A stretch of 46,714 bases of DNA. Source: Actinomycetes bacterium (GTDB lineage Bacteria > Actinomycetota > Thermoleophilia > Gaiellales > Gaiellaceae). Shown here one piece after another: positions 28,218 to 36,440 of the stretch; within the stretch, counting starts at the first letter, position 1; every line of letters starts with the position of its first letter. Where the stretch lies: assembly GCA_025358355.1 (NCBI GenBank), contig JANYJX010000038.1:1-46714 (forward strand), written 5' to 3'. The notes under the pieces are model-generated. The model was not told the DNA's origin, did not search any database, and saw nothing but the letters and a program-made list of their open reading frames with translations. Both the position numbers and the translations under genes were made by a program.

Positions 28218-28581
28218 ACTGCATCGATCCAGTGGGCGATCGGGCGAATCTCGATAGCGCCACCCAGGCTGGCCGCCGGGATCCTGGCGGCCACCTCGAT
28301 CACAACGTCGAGGTCGTCAGCGTCGAACAGGAGGTAGCCGCCGATCGCCTCCTTGAGCCCGACGAACGGGCCATCGGTCGTCAGCGTCTTGCCGTTTTGC
28401 ACCCGAATCGTAGTCGCCAGCTCGGGGGGCGTCAGCCCGAGACAGCGGTCACGCCGGGCGTCTCGTTGAGCAGCTTGTAGGCGGCATAGATCTCGTTCTT
28501 CTCGCCTTCGGAAAGGCGCTCCCACTCGTCCGACCCCGGCAATGGTGCCGTGCCTTGGTAGATCAGGATCATGTACTGCAT
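28205..28581 (-). pseudogene. YciI/DGPF-family protein, frameshifted
   Basis: From the ATG at 28581 (ribosome site GGAGGA upstream) the first 45 codons read MQYMILIYQGTAPLPGSDEW and EGEKNEIYAAYKLLNETPGV, the usual YCII-related start. The frame then hits TGA near 28437. Shifted by one base it continues with LTPPELATTIRVQNGKTLTT, DGPFVGLKEAIGGYLLF and the tail GGAIEIRPIAHW. The DGPF motif names the family. One indel near 28437-28450 explains the break. In intact genomes this gene precedes an ECF sigma gene, as the remnant does here. Confidence 0.8.
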
Positions 28582-28680
28582 CGCTTCCTCCGTTTCTGGA
28601 TGGTCAGCGATAGGACAAACGGGCAACGACGAAATCGACAGCCCGACGCAAAGAGCCTGGCAAACGCAACGCCGGCTCGA

Positions 28681-28752
28681 TAGCCCCGGGAGGAATCGAA
28701 CCTCCGCGCGCAGGTTCGAAGCCTGCCGCTCTATCCACTGAGCTACGGGGCC
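28681..28752 (-). tRNA. tRNA-Arg (anticodon TCG)
   Basis: A 72-base cloverleaf. The acceptor is GGCCCCG/CGGGGCT (outer pair G-U), the D arm is GCTC-AGTGGATA-GAGC, the anticodon stem is GCAGG/CCTGC around loop CTTCGAA (anticodon TCG, reading CGA), and the T arm is GGAGG-TTCGATT-CCTCC. CCA is not encoded. Confidence 0.95.
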
Positions 28753-28824
28753 TTGCCGACCTGAGGGTACCGGGCAACCGCTAACCCGGCGACTCAAGAG
28801 CCACGCGCGCCGACGCTCACGAGG

Positions 28825-28953
28825 CACGGGCTGCGAAGCAGACCGCATTCGCGCTAGCGGATTCCCGGATCTAGCCAAACACGGGCTGCGAAGCAGACCG
28901 CTTTAGGGGTCTGCCGCGATCGTAGGAATTCGCGCGAGCGGATTCCTAGATCC
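28825..28953. repeat. Paired degenerate direct repeats between two tRNA genes
   Basis: CACGGGCTGCGAAGCAGACC occurs at 28825 and 28880 (22 bases identical when GC is added). Each is followed, at different distances, by a second shared block, ATTCGCGC(T/G)AGCGGATTCC at 28847 and 28928. The second copy contains an extra 26-base hairpin-forming insert (CAGACC...GGTCTG). TAGGAAT-ATTCCTA is also inverted around the second block. The unit is not tRNA sequence. It could be a duplicated leader or trailer of the tRNA transcripts or a small repeat element. Confidence 0.6.
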
Positions 28954-28968
28954 TGCGAAACAAAAACA

Positions 28969-29042
28969 GGTGGCGGACGGGGCTCGAACCCGCGACCACC
29001 GGGACCACAACCCGGGGCTCTACCAACTGAGCTACCGCCACC
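28969..29042 (-). tRNA. tRNA-His (anticodon GTG)
   Basis: A 74-base gene including the encoded G at -1 that pairs with C73, the histidine identity element. The acceptor is GTGGCGG/CCGCCAC, the anticodon stem is CCGGG/CCCGG around loop TTGTGGT (anticodon GTG), and the T arm is GCGGG-TTCGAGC-CCCGT. CCA is not encoded. Confidence 0.96.
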
Positions 29043-29118
29043 ACGTAGCCTCGACAGGATAGCCGCCGCGACCCGATCCGGATCGAGTCTTTAGGATCGG
29101 CACGGTGGAAGGACGGGC

Positions 29119-30522
29119 ATGGTGAGCGGCATGCGGCATACGCGCACCGGCTGGTGGCTCGAGGAGGCAGTGTTGGCGCTCGGGCCCATCGCGCCGACGC
29201 GCCCGCTGGAAGGCGACACGACCGCGGATGTCGTGATCGTCGGCGGCGGGTATCTCGGCATGTGGACTGCGTGGCAGCTGAAGGAGCTCGAGCCGAATCT
29301 CGACGTGCTGATCCTCGAAGCCGGCCTCTGCGGCCATGGCCCAAGCGGGCGCAACGGCGGCTTTGTCTCGACTCTGTGGGACGACTTGCCCAAGCTGCGC
29401 GAGCGGGCTGGCGACGCTGGCGCGATCGAAGTGTGTCGCGCGTCGGAACGGGCGCTGCACGGGATTGGTGCGTGGTGCGAGCAGAACAACGTCGACGCGT
29501 GGTACACCGTCGCGCCCAGGCTCGATGTCGCAACGACGCCGGCACAGGTCGGGCTCTGGGAGCACGACATTGCCGAGTGCGCGGAGGTCGGTTCGCCCGA
29601 AGAGATCGTCGCGGTCGACTCCGCTGCAGCCCGCGCGATCTGCGACTCGCCGCTCTTCCTCGGTGGCGCACTGTGGCAGAAATCGGCCTCGATCCAGCCC
29701 GCGCGTCTCGCGCTCGGGCTCCGCGCGCGCCTGCTCGAGCGCGGCGTTCGCATCCACGAGCACGCCCGCGTCACCAAGCTCTCGCGGGAGGCAGTCGCGA
29801 CGACCGACGGCGGCACGGTTCGCGCGCGTGCGGCCGTCTTCGCGGTGAACAGCGCCGCCGCAGCGTTCCCCGGGCATCGGCTTTCGCTCGCGGTTGCGTC
29901 GAGCCATATCGTCCTGACCGAGCCGGTGCCGGATGTCCTCGACGAGCTCGGCTGGACGGGCGGTGAGTCGATCGCCGACGGCCGCACGATGCTCCACTAC
30001 CTGCGTACGACGCGCGATGGCCGCATCGCGTTCGGCTGGGGCGGCGGGCGGATGGGCGTCGGAGGGCGTGCGTCCGGGCGGCTCGAGGTCGATCCCGGTG
30101 TCGTCGCCAAGATCCGCGAGAGCCTCGTCCGCTTCTTCCCGCAGCTGCGCGGCCGCGAGGTGACGCACGCGTGGGGAGGGCCGATCGACGTCTCCCCCAC
30201 CCACCTGCCGATCTTCGGCAGCCGCGACGCCGTCCACCACGGCTACGGGTTCACCGGGAACGGAGTCGGGCCGTCGTACCTCGGTGGCGAGATCCTCGCG
30301 CGGCTCGCGCTCGATCGGCGCGACGAGACGACGCGCCTCGCCCTCGTCGACCCACCGCGGAAGCTGTTCCCGCCGGAGCCGATCCGCTACGTCGGCGGCT
30401 CGGTCATCCGGCAAGCACTCGTCCGGAAAGATGCGGCCGAGGACGCGGGCCGCGGGCTCGATCCGCTGACGGCGCTCGTTGCATCGCTGCCGCGCCGACT
30501 CGGTCTACGCCTGCCTCGTTAG
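29119..30522 (+). CDS. DAO-family FAD-dependent amine oxidoreductase
   Basis: This is a D-amino-acid-oxidase-fold flavoprotein that probably oxidises a secondary or small amine. The FAD dinucleotide motif is VVIVGGGYLGMWTAWQL at about 38-54. GPSGRNGGF at about 75-83 is typical of gamma-glutamylputrescine oxidoreductase relatives. The C-terminal flavin contacts include AWGGPIDVSPTHLPIFG and GYGFTGNGVGPSYLGGEI. Of 467 residues, the last 60 are less conserved. GGAAGGA 7 bases before the ATG supports this start. No amine-transport or PuuA-like gene is beside it, so the exact substrate is open. It ends 18 bases into the convergent MFS gene. Confidence 0.88.
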   Translation: MVSGMRHTRTGWWLEEAVLALGPIAPTRPLEGDTTADVVIVGGGYLGMWTAWQLKELEPNLDVLILEAGLCGHGPSGRNGGFVSTLWDDLPKLRERAGDAGAIEVCRASERALHGIGAWCEQNNVDAWYTVAPRLDVATTPAQVGLWEHDIAECAEVGSPEEIVAVDSAAARAICDSPLFLGGALWQKSASIQPARLALGLRARLLERGVRIHEHARVTKLSREAVATTDGGTVRARAAVFAVNSAAAAFPGHRLSLAVASSHIVLTEPVPDVLDELGWTGGESIADGRTMLHYLRTTRDGRIAFGWGGGRMGVGGRASGRLEVDPGVVAKIRESLVRFFPQLRGREVTHAWGGPIDVSPTHLPIFGSRDAVHHGYGFTGNGVGPSYLGGEILARLALDRRDETTRLALVDPPRKLFPPEPIRYVGGSVIRQALVRKDAAEDAGRGLDPLTALVASLPRRLGLRLPR

Positions 30523-31707
30523 CGATCGACGCCGGAGCGTGGTGGCGACAGCGCCAACCGCGATCGTGCCGACACCCACGGCGAAAGCCGAGCGCACGCC
30601 GTGCGCGTCGACCAGCCAGCCGCCGGCCGCTGTCCCACCCGCGACGCCGACCATCACGGCCGTCCCGATCCACGCGAATGTCTCGGCATGCGCACCGGGT
30701 GGCGCCACGTGCTCGACGAGGCCGTATGCCGCCGTCACGAGTGGCGCTATCGGGAGGCCCGCCAGCAGTAGGAGCCCGCACATAGTCGGGATCGAGGTCG
30801 CGAGGAGCGGGAGCGCGAGCCCAACCGGCAGCAGCCACGCGAACACGATCAACTGCCGCCTCACGTCACGGGCCGGGCGTAGGCCAGCCGCGAGACCGCC
30901 AACGAGGCTGCCGGCCGAGAACGAGGCGAGAGCGAGCCCGGCGAGCGCACGCGAGCCATGGTTCTCGGCAAAGGCCGGCAGCGCGACCTCGACCGCCCCG
31001 AACGCGAGCCCCATGAACGTCGCGAGCAGAAGAATCGTGCGGACTCCAACCGCGGTCACAGCGCTGCTCCGCACATGGCCCGGCCCATGATCCGGTCGCG
31101 TGTCGCGCACCGGCGGCACGCGGACGAGCGCCAGCGTCCCGACCGCAACGGCGAGCGCGGCGCCACCAAGCGCCGCGACCGGATGGATCGCCGCGAGCAA
31201 CGCGACGAAGAGCGGACCGCCGACGAAGAAGACCTCCTGCAGCGACGCCTCGAACGCGAACCCCGTCGCACGAAGCTCCTGAGGCACGAGGGCCGGCAGG
31301 AGCGTCCGAACGGATGCGCCGACGGGAGGGAACGTCGCGCCGGCAGCGGCGGCCGCAACCGCCAGCACCGGGTTCGGGACACCGGCAAGCGCAAGTCCAC
31401 CGACCGTCACGAGCAAGCATGGATGCAAGATCGCTCGAGGCGTAAGCGCATGGGCCTGACCGCGTCGATCGACTTGCCGGCCGGCAAACGGCGCGCCAAC
31501 TCCCAGCGCCATCGCGTAGGCGGCGGCGACCGCGCCGGCCGCTGCGTAGCTCCCGCCCTCGCCGCGGACAACGAGCAGCAGCGCGAGCGGCGTCATCCCT
31601 AGCGGCAAGCGCGCGAGCAGGCCCCAGCCGAGCAGCGCCCCGACGTGCGGAGCGCGCAGCAACGCGACATACCGGCCGGCCCCGATGACTTCGGAACCCT
31701 GCGTCAT
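30505..31707 (-). CDS. Major facilitator superfamily transporter
   Basis: A proton-coupled transporter of unknown substrate with 400 residues and twelve predicted spans in two repeated halves. The loop between spans 2 and 3 reads GAPFAGRQVDRRGQAHAL, a fair MFS signature. The second half starts near VGVRTILLLATFMGLAFG. I start at the ATG at 31707 (MTQGSEVIGAGRY). An open frame upstream to 31890 is arginine/proline-rich and unlikely to be translated. The 3' end overlaps the convergent oxidoreductase by 18 bases. The glycine/alanine-rich spans resemble drug or sugar efflux MFS types, but nothing decides between them. Confidence 0.85.
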   Translation of the reverse strand: MTQGSEVIGAGRYVALLRAPHVGALLGWGLLARLPLGMTPLALLLVVRGEGGSYAAAGAVAAAYAMALGVGAPFAGRQVDRRGQAHALTPRAILHPCLLVTVGGLALAGVPNPVLAVAAAAAGATFPPVGASVRTLLPALVPQELRATGFAFEASLQEVFFVGGPLFVALLAAIHPVAALGGAALAVAVGTLALVRVPPVRDTRPDHGPGHVRSSAVTAVGVRTILLLATFMGLAFGAVEVALPAFAENHGSRALAGLALASFSAGSLVGGLAAGLRPARDVRRQLIVFAWLLPVGLALPLLATSIPTMCGLLLLAGLPIAPLVTAAYGLVEHVAPPGAHAETFAWIGTAVMVGVAGGTAAGGWLVDAHGVRSAFAVGVGTIAVGAVATTLRRRSLTRQA

Positions 31708-31905
31708 GGGCAACGCATCACCGGCGAAGAACGGCATGAAGAAAACAAGGTCGCAAGCACTCTCCACCGATCGTTCCACATCCACGGGCCCGCGCCCGCC
31801 GTCGGGAGACCCGGGCCTCGGCTGCTCAACTCGATCGCGGGGAGGCCGACGACCGAATGACCTCGTACGAGATCGACTAGCCGACGCCACATTCCCGAGC
31901 GATCA

Positions 31906-32912
31906 ATGTCTTCCGACTCCGTTCGCCCGCTGCGGCTGGCGCCCACCCAACAAGACGAGTCCGAGTCGGTTGCGGACGAGGCGATGGATATCGTCACCGT
32001 CGTTCTGCGCTCGCTCGCCCAGACCGCGCGCGATACCGAGTCGGCGGCGGTCTTCGAGGCGTGGGCGCGTCATCTGCTCGTCGTGACGCCTGCCCCCAGC
32101 CTGGCCGACGCGCCTCCAGGAGTGCACCAGTGGTCACATGCGCGCTCGGCAGCCTCGGTCTACATCCGGCGCGAGGCGACCGCCGCGATCCAAGAGATGA
32201 GCGACATGAACGATGTCGTCTGGGCCGTCATCGAGAACACTGCGCGGATCGTCGAGGAAGACGCGCACCTCGATCAGCGCGCGGTGTGGTGCATCGAGAA
32301 AGTTGCGCAGCGCAGTCGGCCGGCCGCCGGACCAGCTGCGTCGGGCGGCACTCGACGCAGTGGCAGAGCGCGGCGAGGTGCTCGAGGCGCGCTCCACGAG
32401 AGAGGGCGCGATGGACGGTGAGCTGACCCACAAGATCGCGACGCTCACCGCGCAGCTCGACGAGGCGCACAAGGAGGCCGATCTCGACACCGTGACGGGC
32501 CTTTCGAGCCGGCGTGTGCTCGACCGCGAGCTCGCCCGCGCGACGTATCGGCAGAAGCTCTTCGGCGACCCGATCTGCCTGCTGTTGATCGACCTCCACA
32601 GGTTCAAGAACATCAACGACCTGCACGGCCACGCGACCGGCGACGAGCTCGCGGTGCTGCTGCTCTACGTGACGCGTGACGTGTGGCGACGGCAAGCGGC
32701 TAGCGGAGCGCTTCCTCGACGAGCTCCGGCAGCGCGAGCTCGGGGACGAAGAGGCCACGATCCGTGTTGCAGCTAGCGTTGGCGTCGCCGAGATCGGGAT
32801 TCTCGACACCGCAGAAACGGCCGTCGAGCGGGCCGGTCGGGCGCTCTACGAAGCGAAGGCCGCAGGCCGCGATCGCGTCGCCGTCGCGCCCGATCTCGAC
32901 CACGTTCCCTGA
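31906..32912 (+). pseudogene. GGDEF protein, frameshifted and missing its active site
   Basis: Three frames in series make one damaged protein. Frame A (31906 to about 32295) is a helical N-domain (ESVADEAMDIVTVVLRSLAQ). Frame B (about 32295-32690) continues it and enters a GGDEF domain: DTVTGLSSRRVLDRELARAT, ICLLLIDLHRFKNINDLHGH. Frame C (about 32690-32912) is the domain's end (ATIRVAASVGVAEIG, AGRALYEAKAAGRDRV). Between HGHATGDE and LAVLL the whole stretch carrying GGDEF has gone, so a cyclase is impossible. Two frameshifts and one deletion point to a dead gene. Confidence 0.8.
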
Positions 32913-33111
32913 GCGCGACTCAGCTGCGGCTATCACCCCAGCCAGTGGGCTGAGCAGCGCGACCCGAGCCTTCGCGACGAGAGGTACGGGGAAAGGGCTG
33001 TGCTCAACACGGGTCGATCTGCCCTATCAGCACTGACCGACGTCAGCCGCGAGACGGCGACGGTTGCGAGCGTCCTGTACGTCATTTCTGTATGTGACAC
33101 TCATACCAATG

Positions 33112-33228
33112 GGTATGCCTTAGGCATATTAACGAGGTTGTCGCGACCAGGGAATCGGCCGTATGACACAGACTAAGTATGCTCTTAGCACACTTATAGG
33201 TATGCCATAGCCACACTGTTTGGTATGC
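33112..33228 (+). promoter_or_regulatory. Tandem GGTATGC repeats before the ATPase gene
   Basis: GGTATGC or AGTATGC begins at 33112, 33176, 33199 and 33222. The last three are exactly 23 bases apart, and the units at 33175 and 33198 agree at about 15 of 23 positions (shared GTATGC near the start and CACACT further on). An inverted pair CATACC-AAT-GGGTATG lies at 33102-33117. The block is AT-richer than its surroundings. It may be an operator bound by a regulator on successive helical faces, or the TATGCT in the last copy may act as a -10 for a nearly leaderless message. From 32913 to 33111 I see nothing else. Confidence 0.5.
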
Positions 33229-33239
33229 TCTCCTCGTAC

Positions 33240-34355
33240 ATGATTACCGATACGAACCCCTTCATCTATTCGCACCCGCTGGAACCTGACGACATCATCG
33301 ACCGGGACGGCGAGACACAGACTCTCCTCAAACACGCCGTCGGGGGACATTTTGTCCGCCTCTACGCGCCGCGGAAGTACGGCAAGACGAGCCTGATCCA
33401 ACGCGCGATGCGGGAAGGCGAGCTGCAGGAGGGCCTCATTCCCGTGGTGGTGGATCTGTACCGCATCGTCTCGTGGGCTGACGTTGCGGTGAGGTTCGAG
33501 CGGGCCTACTCCCGCGCCCTCAAAGGAGCGCTCCGGACGAAAGTCGAGGAGTTCCTCCAGAGGACAGGCTTAGGTCTGTCGCTTGGCGCCTACGGCATCA
33601 GTGCCAAACTTCAGCTTGATCAAAAGGCCGTCGACCCTCTTCCGGCTCTGCATGCGCTTCTCGATCTCCCGCTCCGACTCGAAGAAGGCGGCGGCTATCG
33701 CGCGTTCATCGCCCTCGACGAGTTCCAAGACGTGATGAAAGTCCCGGATCTGGACGGTCTCCTGAGGAGTCACATTCAGTACCAAGGCCACGTTGCGAGC
33801 TACGTCTTCGCCGGCTCTGAGCCTGGCCTGATGAGACAGCTGTTCGAGGACAAGGATCGGCCGCTGTACGGGTCCGCCGTCCCGATGCGCCTGGACAGGC
33901 TTCAGAATCAGGACATCGGTGAGTACATGACTGCGCGCTTCAAGGGCACCGACCGAGGCGTGGGCGAGGCCTTGAACCCGCTCGTGACGACAGCGAAGGG
34001 GCATCCTCAACGAGCCATGCTGCTAGCTCACCGTCTCTGGGAAGAAGTTCCAAAGGGCGACGTCGCGACGCTCGAGCATTGGGAGCTGGCATATGAATCT
34101 GGTCTCGAGGAGCTGGACGCCGAGTTTGACGCTCGGTGGAGAGGCCTCGAGCTATCGGAGCAGAAGACGCTGCGCGCTGTGATCTTGGGCAAAGGCTCTC
34201 CCTACAAGGACGACGTGCTTCAGCTGTTCGACTTGAACAAGGCAACAGCACAGAGCGCGCTCAAGCGCCTCCAAGCGACCGCGGACATCGAGCAGGACGG
34301 CACGCAGCAGAGGGTTGTCGATCCGCTCTTCGCGGAATGGATCAGTCGGCTCTAG
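33240..34355 (+). CDS. STAND/ORC-like AAA ATPase with winged helix
   Basis: A 371-residue P-loop ATPase of the archaeal-ATPase (PF01637-like) type. Walker A is APRKYGKT (43-50), with alanine where the first glycine usually is. Walker B is ALDEFQD (158-164), and a sensor strand reads YVFAGSEPGLM. The C-terminus (about 312-360) looks like a winged helix (LSEQKTLRAVILGKGS, ATAQSALKRLQATADIEQDG). Relatives are often lone genes of islands and may work in defence or signalling. I choose the ATG at 33240 over the one at 33225 because the latter lies inside the repeats. No ribosome site is present, so translation may be leaderless. Confidence 0.8.
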   Translation: MITDTNPFIYSHPLEPDDIIDRDGETQTLLKHAVGGHFVRLYAPRKYGKTSLIQRAMREGELQEGLIPVVVDLYRIVSWADVAVRFERAYSRALKGALRTKVEEFLQRTGLGLSLGAYGISAKLQLDQKAVDPLPALHALLDLPLRLEEGGGYRAFIALDEFQDVMKVPDLDGLLRSHIQYQGHVASYVFAGSEPGLMRQLFEDKDRPLYGSAVPMRLDRLQNQDIGEYMTARFKGTDRGVGEALNPLVTTAKGHPQRAMLLAHRLWEEVPKGDVATLEHWELAYESGLEELDAEFDARWRGLELSEQKTLRAVILGKGSPYKDDVLQLFDLNKATAQSALKRLQATADIEQDGTQQRVVDPLFAEWISRL

Positions 34356-34408
34356 CGGATGGCCTGGCCGACGTAGCCCGGGATTTTCGGCGGCGCGGAG
34401 ACCGGAAA

Positions 34409-34481
34409 TACCCCCAACGGGATTCGAACCCGTGCAGCCACCTTGAAAGGGTGGTGACCTAGGCCGCTAGTCGATGGGGGC
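34409..34481 (-). tRNA. tRNA-Glu (anticodon TTC)
   Basis: A 73-base cloverleaf with acceptor GCCCCCA/TGGGGGT, anticodon stem CCACC/GGTGG around loop CTTTCAA (anticodon TTC) and T arm CACGGG-TTCGAAT-CCCGTT. CCA is not encoded. It lies between the ATPase gene and the EGHTR/nuclease-like pair, where tRNA genes often mark integration points. I could not find a second copy of its 3' end nearby. Confidence 0.96.
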
Positions 34482-34718
34482 GGGCCGACTGAGGATAGCC
34501 GCGCGAAGGGATTAGAGATGGGGTGTGCCTGAACGCGCACACGTGGCTGGTGGTTGGCTGGCCGCGACTCCTAGAGGCTGCTCGAGGGTTTGTGCAGTGG
34601 GTTCCGGTCTAGTGATGCTGCTTCCACCTTCTGTCGCAGGAGCTGGGAGATGCTTCCGCTGCGTTCGAGGATTGACGGGCAGACCTGAACGCACACACCG
34701 TCGATAAGGCGGATGCCG
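34482..34718. other. 237-base gap, no gene seen
   Basis: A near-copy pair, CCTGAACGCGCACAC at 34528 and CCTGAACGCACACAC at 34684, brackets most of this gap at a distance of 156 bases. Both lie beside TG-rich text. No frame in it looks like protein. The pair could be remnants of a small inserted unit or binding sites. Confidence 0.35.
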
Positions 34719-35351
34719 TCAGTGGAACGACCACTCTGTGAGGTGTGGTGAGTAGGCAACGATCATCTCGATCTCTTCGTCGTCTGGGAGCTTGAGAAAG
34801 TAAGCAGTCGCCCGTGTGTGGCCTTCGGCGATTACGTGCTGCGCTTTCTGGTGGGTAGCAGCGAGTATCAGCGCCGGGTATCTGCGGCCAGCTGCCACTC
34901 GGCTCGCGACAGCTTGAATGTTCACCCTCGGGTCCTCGTCGATGTGAAACGCGGTTCCTACATTGCTTGCTCCGTCCCGTACGAGACGGGAACCTTCGGA
35001 AAGGGCATTCCAGGTGGGGTGGTTCGCGTACTGGAGGTTTCCGATTTCCTCGCGGGTAGCCATGATCCGCGCCCACTCCGGGTCTGCTGGAAAGCCGCGA
35101 AACAGGTACGTGTTCATCTCGAACCCTCGGCAACAGGCGAGCACGTGGCGGCGCCTGGTGTTCTCTTCGGCCGTGTCCTTTGGGTCGTGCACGACCGTCA
35201 GGTCACCTTCCAGAACAACTCCGATGCACTCGTGGAAGCGCGGGGAATCGACCTCGGCCTGAAGGAACGCGAGAACCATGTCATCGGCCGTGGCCGATCC
35301 GGCGTGTCGCATCTGGCGAGCGTAATCGGCGCATCGCCGCGGCGTTGTCAC
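34719..35351 (-). CDS. Conserved EGHTR-motif protein of unknown function
   Basis: A 210-residue protein. The most telling stretch is IAEGHTRATAYFLKLPDDEEIEMIVAYSP (read from 174), with EGHTR at 176-180. The E-G-H-x-R motif with a following helix resembles the ParB/sulfiredoxin-fold nucleotide-binding motif, but the rest of the domain is not obvious. A basic, cysteine-containing centre (RRRHVLACCRGFEMNTYLFR) precedes it. GTG 35351 is the start, 18 bases after the nuclease-like gene, so the pair is probably one transcript. It may be a nucleotide-sensing or DNA-handling partner of that gene. This is inference from position. Confidence 0.6.
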   Translation of the reverse strand: MTTPRRCADYARQMRHAGSATADDMVLAFLQAEVDSPRFHECIGVVLEGDLTVVHDPKDTAEENTRRRHVLACCRGFEMNTYLFRGFPADPEWARIMATREEIGNLQYANHPTWNALSEGSRLVRDGASNVGTAFHIDEDPRVNIQAVASRVAAGRRYPALILAATHQKAQHVIAEGHTRATAYFLKLPDDEEIEMIVAYSPHLTEWSFH

Positions 35352-35369
35352 TTGGGCCGCGCGCCGGCG

Positions 35370-36167
35370 TTACTCTGGCTGGATGACCTCACGAATGACG
35401 ACCGTTCGTCGATCTCCGGCACCATTGAAGAACGAATCCGGCAACCTGGCGGCGAACGGACTCTCGATCACGAGGACGTCTGCTCGAAAATCCACGCCGT
35501 TCGGTACCTCGTGTGTTTCGCAGTGCTCTTCCCACGATCTCGCATCAGCGTCGAACTGTTCGACCACATCGTCGAAGGTTCGTTCCTTTCCGGCGAGTCG
35601 TCGCTGTTCCGCTCGCTTGTCCGACCACTCGCGATACGCCTCGTGTCGTAGATCCAGCTGGCGCAATGACATGACCGCGCTGATGTAAGGATGGTTCGTA
35701 CGGAGGTTTCCGTCGCGTCCCAACTCCAGCTCGAACTCGCCGGCGACGCCGGTGATGGGGTTGAACGGTGCAACGTAGATCAGATTCCCAAACATCGCGG
35801 GCACGAGATGTTCAAGATCCATGCTGATGAAAAAGCCTATGGGGTTTGCTAGAACGACGACTAGCGGGAGAGCGGAGCCCTCGAGCGGCTTAAGGTTGCG
35901 GGCAGCTTCGCGCACGGCACCGCGAATCGGGCCGTATACCTCGTCGCTCCCGGCAGCGATGGGTTGGCCCGATGACAATCGCTCCTCGATCTTCGGAACC
36001 TTCTCGAATCCCTTGATCTCACAGACCACCCTGGCTCCATCTCGCTCGACGAGGAAGTCCGGAACGGTCGTAACCCCAAGATCCGGTTCGTACTCCGCGG
36101 TGTAGCCGCCCTGCGCGTCGAGATATCGCGCGAACCATTCCTCGGCTTCGTTCTTGAAAGCACCCAC
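35370..36167 (-). CDS. PD-(D/E)xK nuclease-like protein
   Basis: No exact family is recognised, but the N-terminus has the restriction-nuclease pattern: an acidic first helix (KNEAEEWFARYLDAQ), then PDFLVERDG (PD at 36-37) and VVCEIKGF (E50-x-K52). The three elements are in the right order and spacing for a metal-dependent DNA- or RNA-cutting site. The remaining 200 residues include a hydrophobic strand (LPLVVVLANPIGFFISMD) and a charged helical tail. It is 265 residues long and diverges from the truncated AAA gene at 36281. The layout of an AAA ATPase next to a nuclease is typical of anti-phage modules. Confidence 0.65.
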   Translation of the reverse strand: MGAFKNEAEEWFARYLDAQGGYTAEYEPDLGVTTVPDFLVERDGARVVCEIKGFEKVPKIEERLSSGQPIAAGSDEVYGPIRGAVREAARNLKPLEGSALPLVVVLANPIGFFISMDLEHLVPAMFGNLIYVAPFNPITGVAGEFELELGRDGNLRTNHPYISAVMSLRQLDLRHEAYREWSDKRAEQRRLAGKERTFDDVVEQFDADARSWEEHCETHEVPNGVDFRADVLVIESPFAARLPDSFFNGAGDRRTVVIREVIQPE

Positions 36168-36280
36168 GGTGCTGGCCCCCTAGGTCGGTGCTGCCTTTCA
36201 TCTTCGGCGGTACGGCTGATGTTCGAAAGAAAGAGCCCGAAGGTCTTCGTCGACCGAGACGGGCGTTAGCTTCATGCGGG

Positions 36281-36440
36281 ATGATCGACCGTGTCAGCCT
36301 CCATCGATTCAAGCAGTTCAGGGACGCGACGTTCGAGTTGAGGCCCGCCGGTGTGACTCTCATCGCCGGAGGAAACAACTCTGGGAAGTCCTCAATCCTG
36401 CACGCTCTGGCGGTCTGGGAATTCTGTCGCACCGCGCTGG
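36281..36440 (+). pseudogene. AAA ATPase cut just after its P-loop
   Basis: The first 50 codons from ATG 36281 are the N-terminus of an OLD/RecF-like AAA ATPase: MIDRVSLHRFKQFRDATFEL, then VTLIAGGNNSGKSSILHALA with Walker A at 30-37. After EFCRTAL (about 36435) the sequence changes to the inside of an APC permease, and no Walker B or other ATPase motif follows. At least 350 residues must be missing. The frame stays open, so a short useless peptide could be made. This marks a recombination joint. Confidence 0.75.

Noticed and set aside
28825..28953. CRISPR array
   Set aside because: Only two copies with unequal spacing and a changed interior, no regular spacers, and no cas genes nearby.
29032..30414. 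Minus-strand 460-codon frame opposite the FAD oxidoreductase
   Set aside because: It is a mirror of a well-supported flavoprotein gene and runs through tRNA-His.
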